NCBI GenBank assembly: GCA_003833075.1
Contig: RIAY01000012.1
Location: forward strand, 38,958-102,957
Origin: Muribaculaceae bacterium Isolate-036 (Harlan)
GTDB taxonomy: Bacteria; Bacteroidota; Bacteroidia; Bacteroidales; Muribaculaceae
Length of the DNA: 64,000 nt
Direction: 5' to 3'
The notes under the pieces were generated by a model. That model was given only the letters and a program-made list of their open reading frames with translations, had not been told where the DNA came from and ran no database searches. Each line of letters begins with the position of its first letter. Position 1 is the first letter of the stretch. The position numbers and the translations under genes were made by a program. Shown here piece after piece: positions 53,822-62,510 of the stretch.

Positions 53822-54718
53822 CTATAGCTTTAACAAATATACCCCCTCTATGGTTGCTTCACCCTCAAACTCGCTCCGGGAGGTCTCCGCATCCCGGAGG
53901 TTTGCGAAAATGCCATATAGCGAACTTCCGCTTCCGCTCATAGAGGCATAAAGCGCTCCGGAGCCTATGAGTCGCTCCTTGATTTCCCGCAGTTCCGGAT
54001 AACGGGGAAAAATTGAATCCTCAAAATCGTTTTTCACAATTCCCTGCCATTCTGTAATCGGAATACCCGGCAGACACCGCAGGTCAATGTTTCCCGGACG
54101 CGGAACAACACCGGCAAAAGCATCGCGCGTCGACACATAGACATCCGGTTTGACTACAAGCAGCCAATAACCGGAAAGATCAAGGGGAATGTCAGAGAGT
54201 TTCTCCCCTACCCCGACTCCATACATAGGGCGGTTATAGATAAAGAAGGGACAGTCAGCACCAAGTCTCAGCGCAAGTGAGGCAAGGAGTTCTTCGTTAA
54301 GTCGTTCGTCTTCGGCAAGCATGGAATTGAGAGCGCGGAGAACAAACGACGCGTCAGCACTGCCGCCACCCATACCCGCGCCATCGGGGATATGCTTGTC
54401 AAGATGCACCTCAATCCCTTTGCCGCTCCCTTTGCGAAAGAGTATTTCTCCGGTATGCTCCATAAATAGCCGGGCAGCTCTGCATACGAGATTGTCTTTC
54501 TCCTCGCACTTCATCCGGTTTCCGGTAAACACGAATACCATCCCTTCCTCTGCCGACGGCGTTATTTCGAGCATGTCGCAGAATGACTCGGGATTCGAAG
54601 GCGTTCCTGCGTAATTCCCCACAGGGTAAAACACAGTCTGCAGATCGTGATAACCGTCTTCGCGGCGCCTCACGATCTGCAAACCTATGTTGATCTTGGC
54701 ATTGACAAACGTCATCAT
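53822..54718 (-). CDS. ispE: 4-diphosphocytidyl-2-C-methyl-D-erythritol kinase
   Basis: A 298-residue GHMP kinase of the MEP isoprenoid pathway that phosphorylates CDP-methylerythritol. Seen: FVNAKINIGLQIVRRREDGY with the catalytic-site Lys and the His-Asp-Leu that follows, the ATP-binding IPDGAGMGGGSADASFVLRA, and the C-terminal ASMSGSGSSLYGIF. The preferred start (ATG 54718) overlaps the stop of the upstream DUF1460 gene as ATGA, pointing to translational coupling; an alternative in-frame ATG exists at 54733. Confidence 0.95.
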   Translation of the reverse strand: MMTFVNAKINIGLQIVRRREDGYHDLQTVFYPVGNYAGTPSNPESFCDMLEITPSAEEGMVFVFTGNRMKCEEKDNLVCRAARLFMEHTGEILFRKGSGKGIEVHLDKHIPDGAGMGGGSADASFVLRALNSMLAEDERLNEELLASLALRLGADCPFFIYNRPMYGVGVGEKLSDIPLDLSGYWLLVVKPDVYVSTRDAFAGVVPRPGNIDLRCLPGIPITEWQGIVKNDFEDSIFPRYPELREIKERLIGSGALYASMSGSGSSLYGIFANLRDAETSRSEFEGEATIEGVYLLKL

Positions 54719-55584
54719 AATATTCTGATCCATCTCCAGCCATACACCTCCTTGGCATGGCGCTTGATATACCTTCCGAGAACCTCCGGCTCCTCCACCA
54801 CCTTGCCGTCTCGTTCGGAAGCGTGGATAAAATGCAGTCCGTCATCACGCCTGACCACATAACCCATCTCCCAGACATCCCTGTCGGGTTCGGGAGTGAG
54901 AAGCATGATAAGGTCTCCGTCTTGGATTTCCGGACCAACCTGTTTCCATTCGGAACTTTCCCTTTTCATATGCGGAATCTTGAACGTACGGTAACCGAAC
55001 TCCACCATCCGCTGACGCTCATATGTTGCGGAGTCTTTCAACGCGACGTATTCATCGCGGTGTCTTCCTACATAGTCAAGCGATTTCGTCTTGAAATTAT
55101 TTGAAAAATCCTCTGTCAGTTCTTTCACATTTCCACGTGCGCGGTTGTCGACAATCCAGTCTCCACCGTAAACCATACGTGACGGAAAACCATCGGCTTC
55201 CCCTCTGCGGAATGTAAGTTTCTCCAACGCCATTTCAAGATCTTTTGCCCTGGAATGTCCGGGAGATGTGGCAGTCTTGGCGAGAGCGGCGACCATGTTG
55301 ACAAACGAGAAATCATCAAATCCGTCAAGACGGATCTCCGCCACACCCAAAGAATCCTCTTTTGTTACTTGAACATAGGGAACTCCTACAAGCCGGGAGG
55401 CTACAGGACCGCATATTTTAGCCGGATCTCCTCCGGGATTATGAAACTCGCGTATGATCTCCATCGCTTTCGCGGTGTCCGCCTCGCAATGGAACTTCTG
55501 CGCCATGCCGGGGAGTGTTGACAAACCCAGACATAACGCCGCCAACATACCTCCGAATATATTTCTTGCTGTGTCGATTTTCAC
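54715..55584 (-). CDS. DUF1460 (amidase-like) exported protein lacking the catalytic Cys
   Basis: A 289-residue exported protein of the DUF1460 family, NlpC/P60-like enzymes annotated as N-acetylmuramoyl-L-alanine-amidase-like. Signal peptide residues 1-28. Family landmarks: VASRLVGVPYVQVTK, GHSRAKDLEMALEKLTFRRG, then DGFPSRMVYGGDWIVDN, and the late QDGDLIMLLTPEPDRD. In relatives the nucleophile lies in a LDCxTFVE motif; here the same position reads GFDDFSFVNMV, so Cys appears to be replaced by Asp. It may be inactive or binding-only. It overlaps ispE by 4 bp and follows the S9 peptidase by 41 bp. Confidence 0.75.
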   Translation of the reverse strand: MKIDTARNIFGGMLAALCLGLSTLPGMAQKFHCEADTAKAMEIIREFHNPGGDPAKICGPVASRLVGVPYVQVTKEDSLGVAEIRLDGFDDFSFVNMVAALAKTATSPGHSRAKDLEMALEKLTFRRGEADGFPSRMVYGGDWIVDNRARGNVKELTEDFSNNFKTKSLDYVGRHRDEYVALKDSATYERQRMVEFGYRTFKIPHMKRESSEWKQVGPEIQDGDLIMLLTPEPDRDVWEMGYVVRRDDGLHFIHASERDGKVVEEPEVLGRYIKRHAKEVYGWRWIRIL

Positions 55585-55625
55585 TTACCTGTATTTTTGA
55601 ATACCTTTATTTCCAAAACAATTTT

Positions 55626-58394
55626 TCAATATCCCAGTTCCTGACCTTTCCTTACGGCTGGAATACCCTCTTTCATCCATTTCGGCATCGGATCGCCTTT
55701 AAGATAATGGTCGAAGAACTGCTGAAGACGTACTGTGATATCCTTTCGGTTCTTGCGGGCGCGGATATTGTGGGCTTCTCCGTTATACTGAAGCATCCAC
55801 ACCGGTTTCTGAAGCCTGCGCAATGCCATGAACATCTCTATGCCCTGATACCATGGGACAGCACCGTCCTGATCATTATGCATAATCAGCAGCGGAGTCG
55901 TGACACGGTCGGCATGAAACAGAGGTGAGTTCTGAATATACAGTTCTGGAGCTTCCCAGAGATTGCGACCGATACGGCTTTGTCCCTGCTCATACTGCGC
56001 CTGACGTGAGTCGCCGGATTCCCAGCGGATTCCGCCGAATGCCGAAGTCATGTTTGCAACCGGAGCTCCCGACCCTGCACATGCGAACATGTCGGTACGC
56101 GTCACAAGATAAGCCGTCTGGTATCCGCCCCAGCTCTGACCGTCGATACCTACACGCTCCTTGTCTATCCACGGATAACGGCGACACATCTCTTCGGCTC
56201 CGGAGCATACATAGTTATAGCAGCTTTCGCCCGGAAGACCTGGTGCATAATGGATGTCGGGAACAAATATCACATAGCCACGGCTAACATAGAAGGGATA
56301 ATTCACCCAGCTCCATGAGGGTTCCATGGTGTAATGACGGTAGAGGTCTTCGCTGCCGGTCTCGTAAAACACGCACAGCATCGGGTATTTTTTGCTTGGA
56401 TCGAGATTCTCCGGCACATACAGGACTCCTTCCGATTCCTTGCCGTCGTATGCACGCCATTTTACCAGCTGCGCCGTTCCCCAGTTATAGTCTTTCATCT
56501 GTGGGTTCGCATCTGTAAGCTGCAATGCCTTGCCAAAATCGTTGCCGCGGCAAAGCCATATATCGGGAGACTCGGAGAAATTCGCGCGCTGCCAGGTGTA
56601 GACATTACGGTCAAGCGCTTTACGCACCTGCGTGTAGGCATGCCCGTCAAGCACTGTCAGCGCAGGCTTCACATTTTTTCCATAGACAGCAGTCGCGAGA
56701 CCGTTGTATTTGTCGGTATAGTCAAACACTTCAAGGAGCATCTCTCCGCCGCGTTTTACAAATCTCTCTTCAGGGTCTGTCTTCAGATAACGGAAACGAA
56801 GGTTGCGTTTGCGTCCTTCGCCGCCGGTCACGCACTCCGGTTTCCTCTTTCCCTGCGGGTCTACAGCCCAGATATCGAACTTGTCGTATATAAGCATTGC
56901 CTCGTCGTCTGCGCTCCAGCAGGCTTCGCCCCATGGTTCCGCAGGCATCGGATGGTCATCCTCGTCATTCCATACAAGCACCGGCATCGATGCTGTCATG
57001 TTCACAGTGTCTCCGGTAGAGATATTATATGAATAATAGTTTCTGTCGTCAAACCATGTCACATATTTGCCGCCCGGTGAGAGCGTGGCAATGCCTGCAG
57101 GCACTTTACCAAGCACCCTCTTACGTCCGTCATTGACGTTGACAAGAGAAATCTCCACAGGGGAAAAATAATTCCACTGCCCTTCCACAGCATCTGCGGT
57201 GGGGTCCTTGACCAATGCCCAGTCTCCGGCCCAGCGGTCTGCGCCTTCGGCTGTCGCCAGCGGTGCGGAATATACCAGTGTCTGGTGCATTGTGCCCAGA
57301 TCTATTACAACCGGATAGTTCTTTTCGCGGACCTTGCCAACATTCTTAAGCTCCTGCGGCGGTGTCATCGGCGCGTCCCACCTCCATATGTCAAGAGCGG
57401 GATTCTCGAAATCCACGATAGTCGTGTCATCGGGAGCTATAATCGGCGCGACTCCGGAAATAAGTCTTTGTCCGTTGCGCGAGAATACAGGCTTGGTGTA
57501 CTGGTTTGGGACCAATGTGTCACCCGCCGCGCTCATAAACATACTCTTTATTTCCCGCGGACTTTTCATCGGGTTTTCAAGACGGGCATGATAGATAGAG
57601 GCATGTACTGTGCCGCTCTTCGCGCTGTCGTCTGACGCGGCATATGCCAACTGACTCCCATCATGGTCAAACACGGGAGAGCCGTAAAACTCCTTGTCCC
57701 TGTCAAGAATCACATAAGATGTGTCTGGAAGAAGAATAACTCCGACACCGCTTGAGGAAAGCGAATCTTTATCACATTTCTTGGTGCTGACAGCGATTTT
57801 AGAACCACTACGGTCGAAACCATAATTCTCAACCCATTTCGTAACCTTTGTAACACCGGAGGGAAGATGTCTTAGCACCAATGGCTTGGCGACCTCCTTC
57901 TCTTTCAGTATCTTTGCGGGAAGATACGTTGTGTCACAACTCGAAAATGCAATCCAGTCGCCCCCCTTCATACCGATCTTATACGACAGCACATACGCTA
58001 TTTTCTCCACTCCGCCTGTGGAAAGATTCACTATGGCGAGTGAGTCCTGAGGGAGGTCAAGGTCTTTCTTCTTGTCTATCTTCGCCTTCCGTGTTTTGGC
58101 ATATTCCGCCTTTACCAGCGATATGCCCCATTTGCCGTCGGCAGTGAACGATGCCTGATAACCGCGCGGTATCGCTATCTGCTTCTTTGTGCGGGTATTG
58201 TAGAAATAGAGGCATCCGTCGCCCTCCTGCGGGTCTACGGAATAAGCCGCCCATTCTCCGCTGTCGCTGAGTCCGGTGTTACGCACGCTCTTCCAGTTGT
58301 CAAACGATGTGTGGTCAAGAGCTTTCTTGGTTCCCGTCGCGACTCCTGCGACGGCAAAGCCTGCTATTATTAGCGCGATATGCCTTGTCTTCAT
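55626..58394 (-). CDS. Exported S9-family prolyl oligopeptidase-like peptidase
   Basis: A 922-residue exported serine peptidase. Signal peptide residues 1-20 (IALIIAGFAVAGVATG). Residues about 40-640 form a beta-propeller that gates access. The alpha/beta-hydrolase domain follows: GYVIFVPDIHYAPG, nucleophile elbow GIDGQSWGGYQTAYLV with the catalytic Ser, acid in LLIMHNDQDGAVPW and His in YNGEAHNIR. Relatives release dipeptides or cut at proline and support peptide nutrition in the periplasm. It lies 74 bp after ribBA on the same strand. Confidence 0.93.
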   Translation of the reverse strand: MKTRHIALIIAGFAVAGVATGTKKALDHTSFDNWKSVRNTGLSDSGEWAAYSVDPQEGDGCLYFYNTRTKKQIAIPRGYQASFTADGKWGISLVKAEYAKTRKAKIDKKKDLDLPQDSLAIVNLSTGGVEKIAYVLSYKIGMKGGDWIAFSSCDTTYLPAKILKEKEVAKPLVLRHLPSGVTKVTKWVENYGFDRSGSKIAVSTKKCDKDSLSSSGVGVILLPDTSYVILDRDKEFYGSPVFDHDGSQLAYAASDDSAKSGTVHASIYHARLENPMKSPREIKSMFMSAAGDTLVPNQYTKPVFSRNGQRLISGVAPIIAPDDTTIVDFENPALDIWRWDAPMTPPQELKNVGKVREKNYPVVIDLGTMHQTLVYSAPLATAEGADRWAGDWALVKDPTADAVEGQWNYFSPVEISLVNVNDGRKRVLGKVPAGIATLSPGGKYVTWFDDRNYYSYNISTGDTVNMTASMPVLVWNDEDDHPMPAEPWGEACWSADDEAMLIYDKFDIWAVDPQGKRKPECVTGGEGRKRNLRFRYLKTDPEERFVKRGGEMLLEVFDYTDKYNGLATAVYGKNVKPALTVLDGHAYTQVRKALDRNVYTWQRANFSESPDIWLCRGNDFGKALQLTDANPQMKDYNWGTAQLVKWRAYDGKESEGVLYVPENLDPSKKYPMLCVFYETGSEDLYRHYTMEPSWSWVNYPFYVSRGYVIFVPDIHYAPGLPGESCYNYVCSGAEEMCRRYPWIDKERVGIDGQSWGGYQTAYLVTRTDMFACAGSGAPVANMTSAFGGIRWESGDSRQAQYEQGQSRIGRNLWEAPELYIQNSPLFHADRVTTPLLIMHNDQDGAVPWYQGIEMFMALRRLQKPVWMLQYNGEAHNIRARKNRKDITVRLQQFFDHYLKGDPMPKWMKEGIPAVRKGQELGY

Positions 58395-58468
58395 GTCAGT
58401 CCGAATCTTTGTGGCTGTTTGGGAAACTTTGTGTTTTAGAGTGCTGTCTGAATCCGCTCACTCTGCTT

Positions 58469-59680
58469 CTATAGCTTGCTGAGCACATGCCCCATTCTCT
58501 CTTTCTTGGTGTGCATGTATCTCGAATTATATTTGTTCGGAGCAACCTCGATAGGCACGTTCTCCGTAATCTCAAGTCCGTAACCTTCAAGCCCGATGCG
58601 TTTCATCGGATTATTGGTCATCAGACGCATCTTCCGTATGCCGAGCGCATGGAGGATGTTGGCGCCTACTCCGTAATCCCGTTCGTCTGCCTTGTGTCCG
58701 AGATGCAGGTTGGCGTCAACAGTATCGAGTCCGTTTTCCTGAAGCTTGTATGCACGGATCTTGTCCATAAGTCCGATTCCGCGACCTTCCTGATTGAGAT
58801 AGATTACAGCCCCTCTTCCCTCTTTCTCGATCATCTGCATCGCGAGATGCAGCTGTTCGCCGCATTCACACCGCTTCGATGCGAATATGTCGCCGGTAAC
58901 GCACGATGAATGCACCCTTACAAGCACCGGACTTCCATCGCTTACATCACCCTTGATCAGAGCCACATGCTCCAGACCGTTGTCTTTCTGGCGGAACGGA
59001 ATGAGGCGGAAATCTCCGTAAAAAGTGGGCATGCTCACTTCCTCACCCTGCTCGACAAGCGAATCGTTCTGAAGCCTGTACGCAACAAGATCTCGGATGC
59101 TTATCAGTTTTATTCCCCATTCGTCGGCACGTCGGCGCAATTCCGGAAGACGCGCCATCGAGCCGTCATCGCTCATAATCTCCATCAGAGCCGCCACCGG
59201 CTGCAATCCGGCAAGACGGGCGAGATCGACTCCGGCTTCGGTGTGTCCGGTTCGCTGCAGAACGCCCCTGTCCTGAGCGTAAAGGGGGTTGATATGACCC
59301 GGACGACCGAATGTCTCGGGCTTCGATGCCGGATCGGAAAGAGCGCGGATTGTCGCGCAACGGTCTTCGATGGAGACTCCGGTGCTGCATCCTTCGAGTT
59401 TGTCGACAGTAACTGTAAACGGAGTGCCGAGCACCGAGGTGTTGTCGGAAACCTGTGGCTCAAGTTCAAGTTCCCTGCAACGTGCAAGCGTCATGGGCAC
59501 GCACAATACGCCTCGCGCATTCTTGAGCATGAAATTCACATCTTCGGGCGTTATCTTTTCTGCAGCGATTATGAGGTCACCCTCGTTCTCGCGGTCCTCG
59601 TCATCGACAACCATCACAAACTTCCCCTGCCTGAAATCTTCAAGCGCGTCTTCTATCCTGTCTAACTTTATATTTTCCAT
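58469..59680 (-). CDS. ribBA: Bifunctional DHBP synthase / GTP cyclohydrolase II
   Basis: A 403-residue bifunctional enzyme for the two entry branches of riboflavin synthesis. RibB half (residues 1-205): [20 protein letters not shown] acid-metal motif, [12 protein letters not shown] and [20 protein letters not shown], making 3,4-dihydroxy-2-butanone 4-phosphate from ribulose 5-phosphate. RibA half (about 210-400): [20 protein letters not shown] with three zinc-ligand cysteines, [20 protein letters not shown] and [18 protein letters not shown], opening GTP. Gap to rsmD 8 bp. No FMN riboswitch is visible upstream, since the gene is internal to the run. Confidence 0.97.
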   Translation of the reverse strand: MENIKLDRIEDALEDFRQGKFVMVVDDEDRENEGDLIIAAEKITPEDVNFMLKNARGVLCVPMTLARCRELELEPQVSDNTSVLGTPFTVTVDKLEGCSTGVSIEDRCATIRALSDPASKPETFGRPGHINPLYAQDRGVLQRTGHTEAGVDLARLAGLQPVAALMEIMSDDGSMARLPELRRRADEWGIKLISIRDLVAYRLQNDSLVEQGEEVSMPTFYGDFRLIPFRQKDNGLEHVALIKGDVSDGSPVLVRVHSSCVTGDIFASKRCECGEQLHLAMQMIEKEGRGAVIYLNQEGRGIGLMDKIRAYKLQENGLDTVDANLHLGHKADERDYGVGANILHALGIRKMRLMTNNPMKRIGLEGYGLEITENVPIEVAPNKYNSRYMHTKKERMGHVLSKL

Positions 59681-59688
59681 ATTGATTC

Positions 59689-60225
59689 CTATTCGTTTTC
59701 GAATATCGAGAAATTCACGCTCCCGTATACCAGATGCCGCCTGAAGCCGGGAAGATGCGAGAAATCATGGTTCCTGTTGTGCTCCACAATCACTGCCGTC
59801 CCCTCCTTGAGCATGGCGGAATTAAGTATAAGTTCGGGAATTTCCGCAAACCGCGGATGGTCATAAGGCGGATCTGCAAAAATTATATCGTATTTCTCTT
59901 TTCCTCTTTCTATAAAACGGAACACATCCCCTTTTATGAGTTTCAGCGATGTGTCGCCGAGTTTCTCTTTCACAGACCTGATGAATCCTGCCTGCACTGC
60001 CGCCTGCTCCACGGCTGTCACGGGTGCGCATCCACGCGATGCGAACTCCCAGCTTATCGCTCCTGTGCCGGCAAAAAGGTCAAGCACGCTTTTCCCTTCC
60101 AGTTCCATCATATTGTCAAGAACATTGAAAAGATTCTCACGTGCGAAGTCTGTGGTCGGACGTGCCGTTATATTCTTCGGCACATCAAACCTGCGTCTTC
60201 CATATTTCCCTCTTATTATCCTCAT
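59689..60225 (-). CDS. rsmD: 16S rRNA (guanine966-N2)-methyltransferase
   Basis: A 178-residue Rossmann-fold RNA methyltransferase that methylates G966 of 16S rRNA with S-adenosylmethionine. Seen: [17 protein letters not shown] at the start, then [23 protein letters not shown] site [19 protein letters not shown] and catalytic [12 protein letters not shown] (NPPY-type motif IV). The C-terminal helix contains [11 protein letters not shown]. It follows the DUF3822 gene by 28 bp, an order that is common in Bacteroidetes. Confidence 0.95.
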   Translation of the reverse strand: MRIIRGKYGRRRFDVPKNITARPTTDFARENLFNVLDNMMELEGKSVLDLFAGTGAISWEFASRGCAPVTAVEQAAVQAGFIRSVKEKLGDTSLKLIKGDVFRFIERGKEKYDIIFADPPYDHPRFAEIPELILNSAMLKEGTAVIVEHNRNHDFSHLPGFRRHLVYGSVNFSIFENE

Positions 60226-60253
60226 AGCATGTTTATATCCTGAATGCCGCTGT

Positions 60254-61069
60254 CTATGTGTTTTTCACGAGCGCGACGGCGGCGGCAAGCGGCATGTCGG
60301 TCTTCGACACCGCCGACGGCATCATGGTCAGCATCACATATGAGATCTGCTCCCGCAGCGTCTTGACAAGAGACTGTTTTATTTCGCTCTCTCCCGACAG
60401 CGACACCTGTGTGTTTGCGGGATTCAGACCGTACACATCCATCATATTGAAAACATGATAGGCGATATCCATCCTGTCGTGCCAGCGCTGGGTCGAGGCA
60501 AGCAGCATCTGCCTGTCGTCAAGCACCACAAAATCCACCTCTCCCTGCCGTATGTCGGCATATACGCGTGGCATCTCGCTGCCCCTGCTCATGAACCTTC
60601 TTGCAAGAACCGACAGATGACACGATACCCTCGCGCCCGACAGCGTCCTGCGAAGAAACGCCGGAAGTCCCGGACATAACGTATAGAGGCAACACATGCC
60701 GTTGACCGTGTCGCACAATACATCCGTCTCTTCAGCCTTATAGACCTTGTTATACAGATTTGTCTGCTCCTCATAGTCTCCCGCAAGCACCTCGGGCACC
60801 CACATGGCACGCGGCGAGCAAATCACGATCTCCGTAGAAAAATCATCAAGCAGCTGCGGGTGGTCATACACCGCTGTCTCTATATTACGCAGGAGAGCCG
60901 TCTCATCCTGCTGCCATTGCTCCTCGAAAAGCGTTGCCACAGGCTCAAGCGGGTTCTCTGTGTTTTTCAGATATGCGGACATACCTGTTTCAGTGATATA
61001 GACGGCAAGCCTCCATTCGGCTGTGTCGTCTATTCTCACCCCTTTGTATGTCGTCAGATTATCTTCCAT
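60254..61069 (-). CDS. DUF3822 family protein
   Basis: A 271-residue cytoplasmic protein of the Bacteroidetes family DUF3822, whose function is unknown. Seen: a beta-rich N-terminal half (EWRLAVYITETGMSAYLKNT), EIVICSPRAMWVPEVLAGDY, and a second half with VYADIRQGEVDFVVLDDRQM and NTQVSLSGESEIKQSLV, a duplicated fold reminiscent of actin/hexokinase-type proteins (inference). Start: ATG 61069; the longer frame would use a GTG at 61084. It lies between the asparaginase gene (40 bp) and rsmD. Confidence 0.75.
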   Translation of the reverse strand: MEDNLTTYKGVRIDDTAEWRLAVYITETGMSAYLKNTENPLEPVATLFEEQWQQDETALLRNIETAVYDHPQLLDDFSTEIVICSPRAMWVPEVLAGDYEEQTNLYNKVYKAEETDVLCDTVNGMCCLYTLCPGLPAFLRRTLSGARVSCHLSVLARRFMSRGSEMPRVYADIRQGEVDFVVLDDRQMLLASTQRWHDRMDIAYHVFNMMDVYGLNPANTQVSLSGESEIKQSLVKTLREQISYVMLTMMPSAVSKTDMPLAAAVALVKNT

Positions 61070-61109
61070 AAATACTCTACTCACTTTTTTGCTTCACTCC
61101 CCGCCGTCT

Positions 61110-62165
61110 CTAATCCATCTCACCGGCAATAGGACGCTCCATCTCGGTCTTGACTTCCTCAGGGGTCAGCCCTTGTCCGAACAGGAACATAAGTTTAGTG
61201 ATCGCCGCCTCCGATGTCAGGTCATGACCGGAAATCACACCCGCACGGTTCAACGCCGTGCCGGTCTGATAACGGGTGGGATTGACCATGCCGTTGTCGC
61301 ACTGCGACACATTGACAATAACAATTCCTCTTTCCACTGCCTCCCGGATTGCCTCTATAAACCATCCGGCGGTAGGACCGTTGCCCGCGCCGAAAGTTTT
61401 CATCACAATACCCTTCAGACCCGGAGTCGAAAGCTGATGACGTATTGCCGCCTCCGTGATGCCGGGAAAAAGATCCATGTACATCACATTGCGGTCAAGT
61501 CCGTAACGGATATTCAGCGGTGCTTCACCACACGTGCGCCAGAGCACCTCCTTGCGGTAACTGATGCCCAGCCCTATCTTGGCAAGACGCGGATAATTGG
61601 AACTCTTGAACGCGTTGAAGTTGTCGGAACTGTGCTTTGTTGAGCGGTTGCCGCGCCACAGATAGTTCTCGAACAGTATGGCAACCTCCTGCACCATCGG
61701 ACTCCCGTCGGCATCTCTGGCGGCTGCCACCTGCAAAGCGGTTATCAGATTCTCCTCGCCGTCTGTACGCACCTCGCCTATCGGCAGCTGGCTGCCGGTG
61801 ATCACCACCGGTTTGCGGAGATTCTCCATCATGAAACTCAAGGCGGAAGCGGTATAAGCCATGGTATCGGTGCCGTGAAGCACCACGAAGCCATCGTAAT
61901 TGTCGTAATTCTCTGCGATAACCTTCACGATTTCCACCCAATGGTCCGGAGTCATTGCCGACGAATCCAGTGGGACTTCAAACTGAACATTATCGATATC
62001 ATAATCCAGACGCTTGATTTTCGGCACATTGTCTATCAGATGATCAAAATCAAAAGGTTCGAGCGCACCGCTCTCATCGTTCTCAATCATTCCGATTGTA
62101 CCCCCCGTATACACTATGAGTATATGGGGACGTCTGTTCTCCGCATTAGATAAGGCTCCGTCCAT
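61110..62165 (-). CDS. ansA: Type I L-asparaginase
   Basis: A 351-residue cytoplasmic enzyme that hydrolyses asparagine to aspartate and ammonia. First catalytic motif IVYTGGTIGM (Thr about residue 20), second motif VVLHGTDTMAYTASALSFMM with the Thr-Asp pair, then MKTFGAGNGPTAGWFIEAIR and NVSQCDNGMVNPTRYQTG. It has no signal peptide, which fits the type I form. First gene of a run of minus-strand genes reaching ispE. A consensus-like -7 box and a leader hairpin lie 120-190 bp upstream. Confidence 0.94.
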   Translation of the reverse strand: MDGALSNAENRRPHILIVYTGGTIGMIENDESGALEPFDFDHLIDNVPKIKRLDYDIDNVQFEVPLDSSAMTPDHWVEIVKVIAENYDNYDGFVVLHGTDTMAYTASALSFMMENLRKPVVITGSQLPIGEVRTDGEENLITALQVAAARDADGSPMVQEVAILFENYLWRGNRSTKHSSDNFNAFKSSNYPRLAKIGLGISYRKEVLWRTCGEAPLNIRYGLDRNVMYMDLFPGITEAAIRHQLSTPGLKGIVMKTFGAGNGPTAGWFIEAIREAVERGIVIVNVSQCDNGMVNPTRYQTGTALNRAGVISGHDLTSEAAITKLMFLFGQGLTPEEVKTEMERPIAGEMD

Positions 62166-62285
62166 AGGCTATAAATGATTCTTAACAACCTTTGGAGAGT
62201 GTTTGAATTTAATATGAATCATACGTAGGATTTTCCGAAATTAATTCTTTTCATCCACATGAAAGTCAAATCCAGACACTCTCTT

Positions 62286-62353
62286 AGAAACTGTTTAAAC
62301 TTAAATCGAAACCGTTTAACAATATTTAAACAGTTTCTTAATTTGCAAATATA
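62286..62353 (-). promoter_or_regulatory. ansA promoter and 5'-terminal leader hairpin
   Basis: Minus-strand -7 box TATATTTG (62353-62346), with a partial -33 CTTG 20 bases upstream. The predicted start falls at the edge of a perfect 14-bp inverted repeat: AGAAACTGTTTAAA (62286-62299) and TTTAAACAGTTTCT (62325-62338). A related third copy, GAAACCGTTTAA (62309-62320), lies in the loop. The rest of the 345-bp gap 62166-62510 holds the hairpin at 62454-62480 and no gene. Confidence 0.5.
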
Positions 62354-62453
62354 ACAATTCCCGACAACTCTCGCAAGTAAAAAACAATCCAACGCCATAA
62401 ATTCCCTCGACATTACCGCATATACTTTTGATTGCGCATCCCGTAAAACGAAA

Positions 62454-62480
62454 ATCACACGCACAAACCGTGCGTGTGAT
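62454..62480 (-). terminator. Terminator of the secreted-protein gene
   Basis: Arms ATCACACGCAC (62454-62464) and GTGCGTGTGAT (62470-62480), 11 perfect pairs around a 5-base loop, followed on the minus strand by TTTTCGTTTT. It lies 30 bp past the stop at 62511. Confidence 0.85.
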
Positions 62481-62510
62481 CCTCGTCAAATGTATATGAT
62501 CAGGCAATGA

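Noticed and set aside
58395..59700. FMN riboswitch for ribBA
   Set aside because: ribBA begins 8 bp after rsmD, leaving no leader; no RFN-like core was found.
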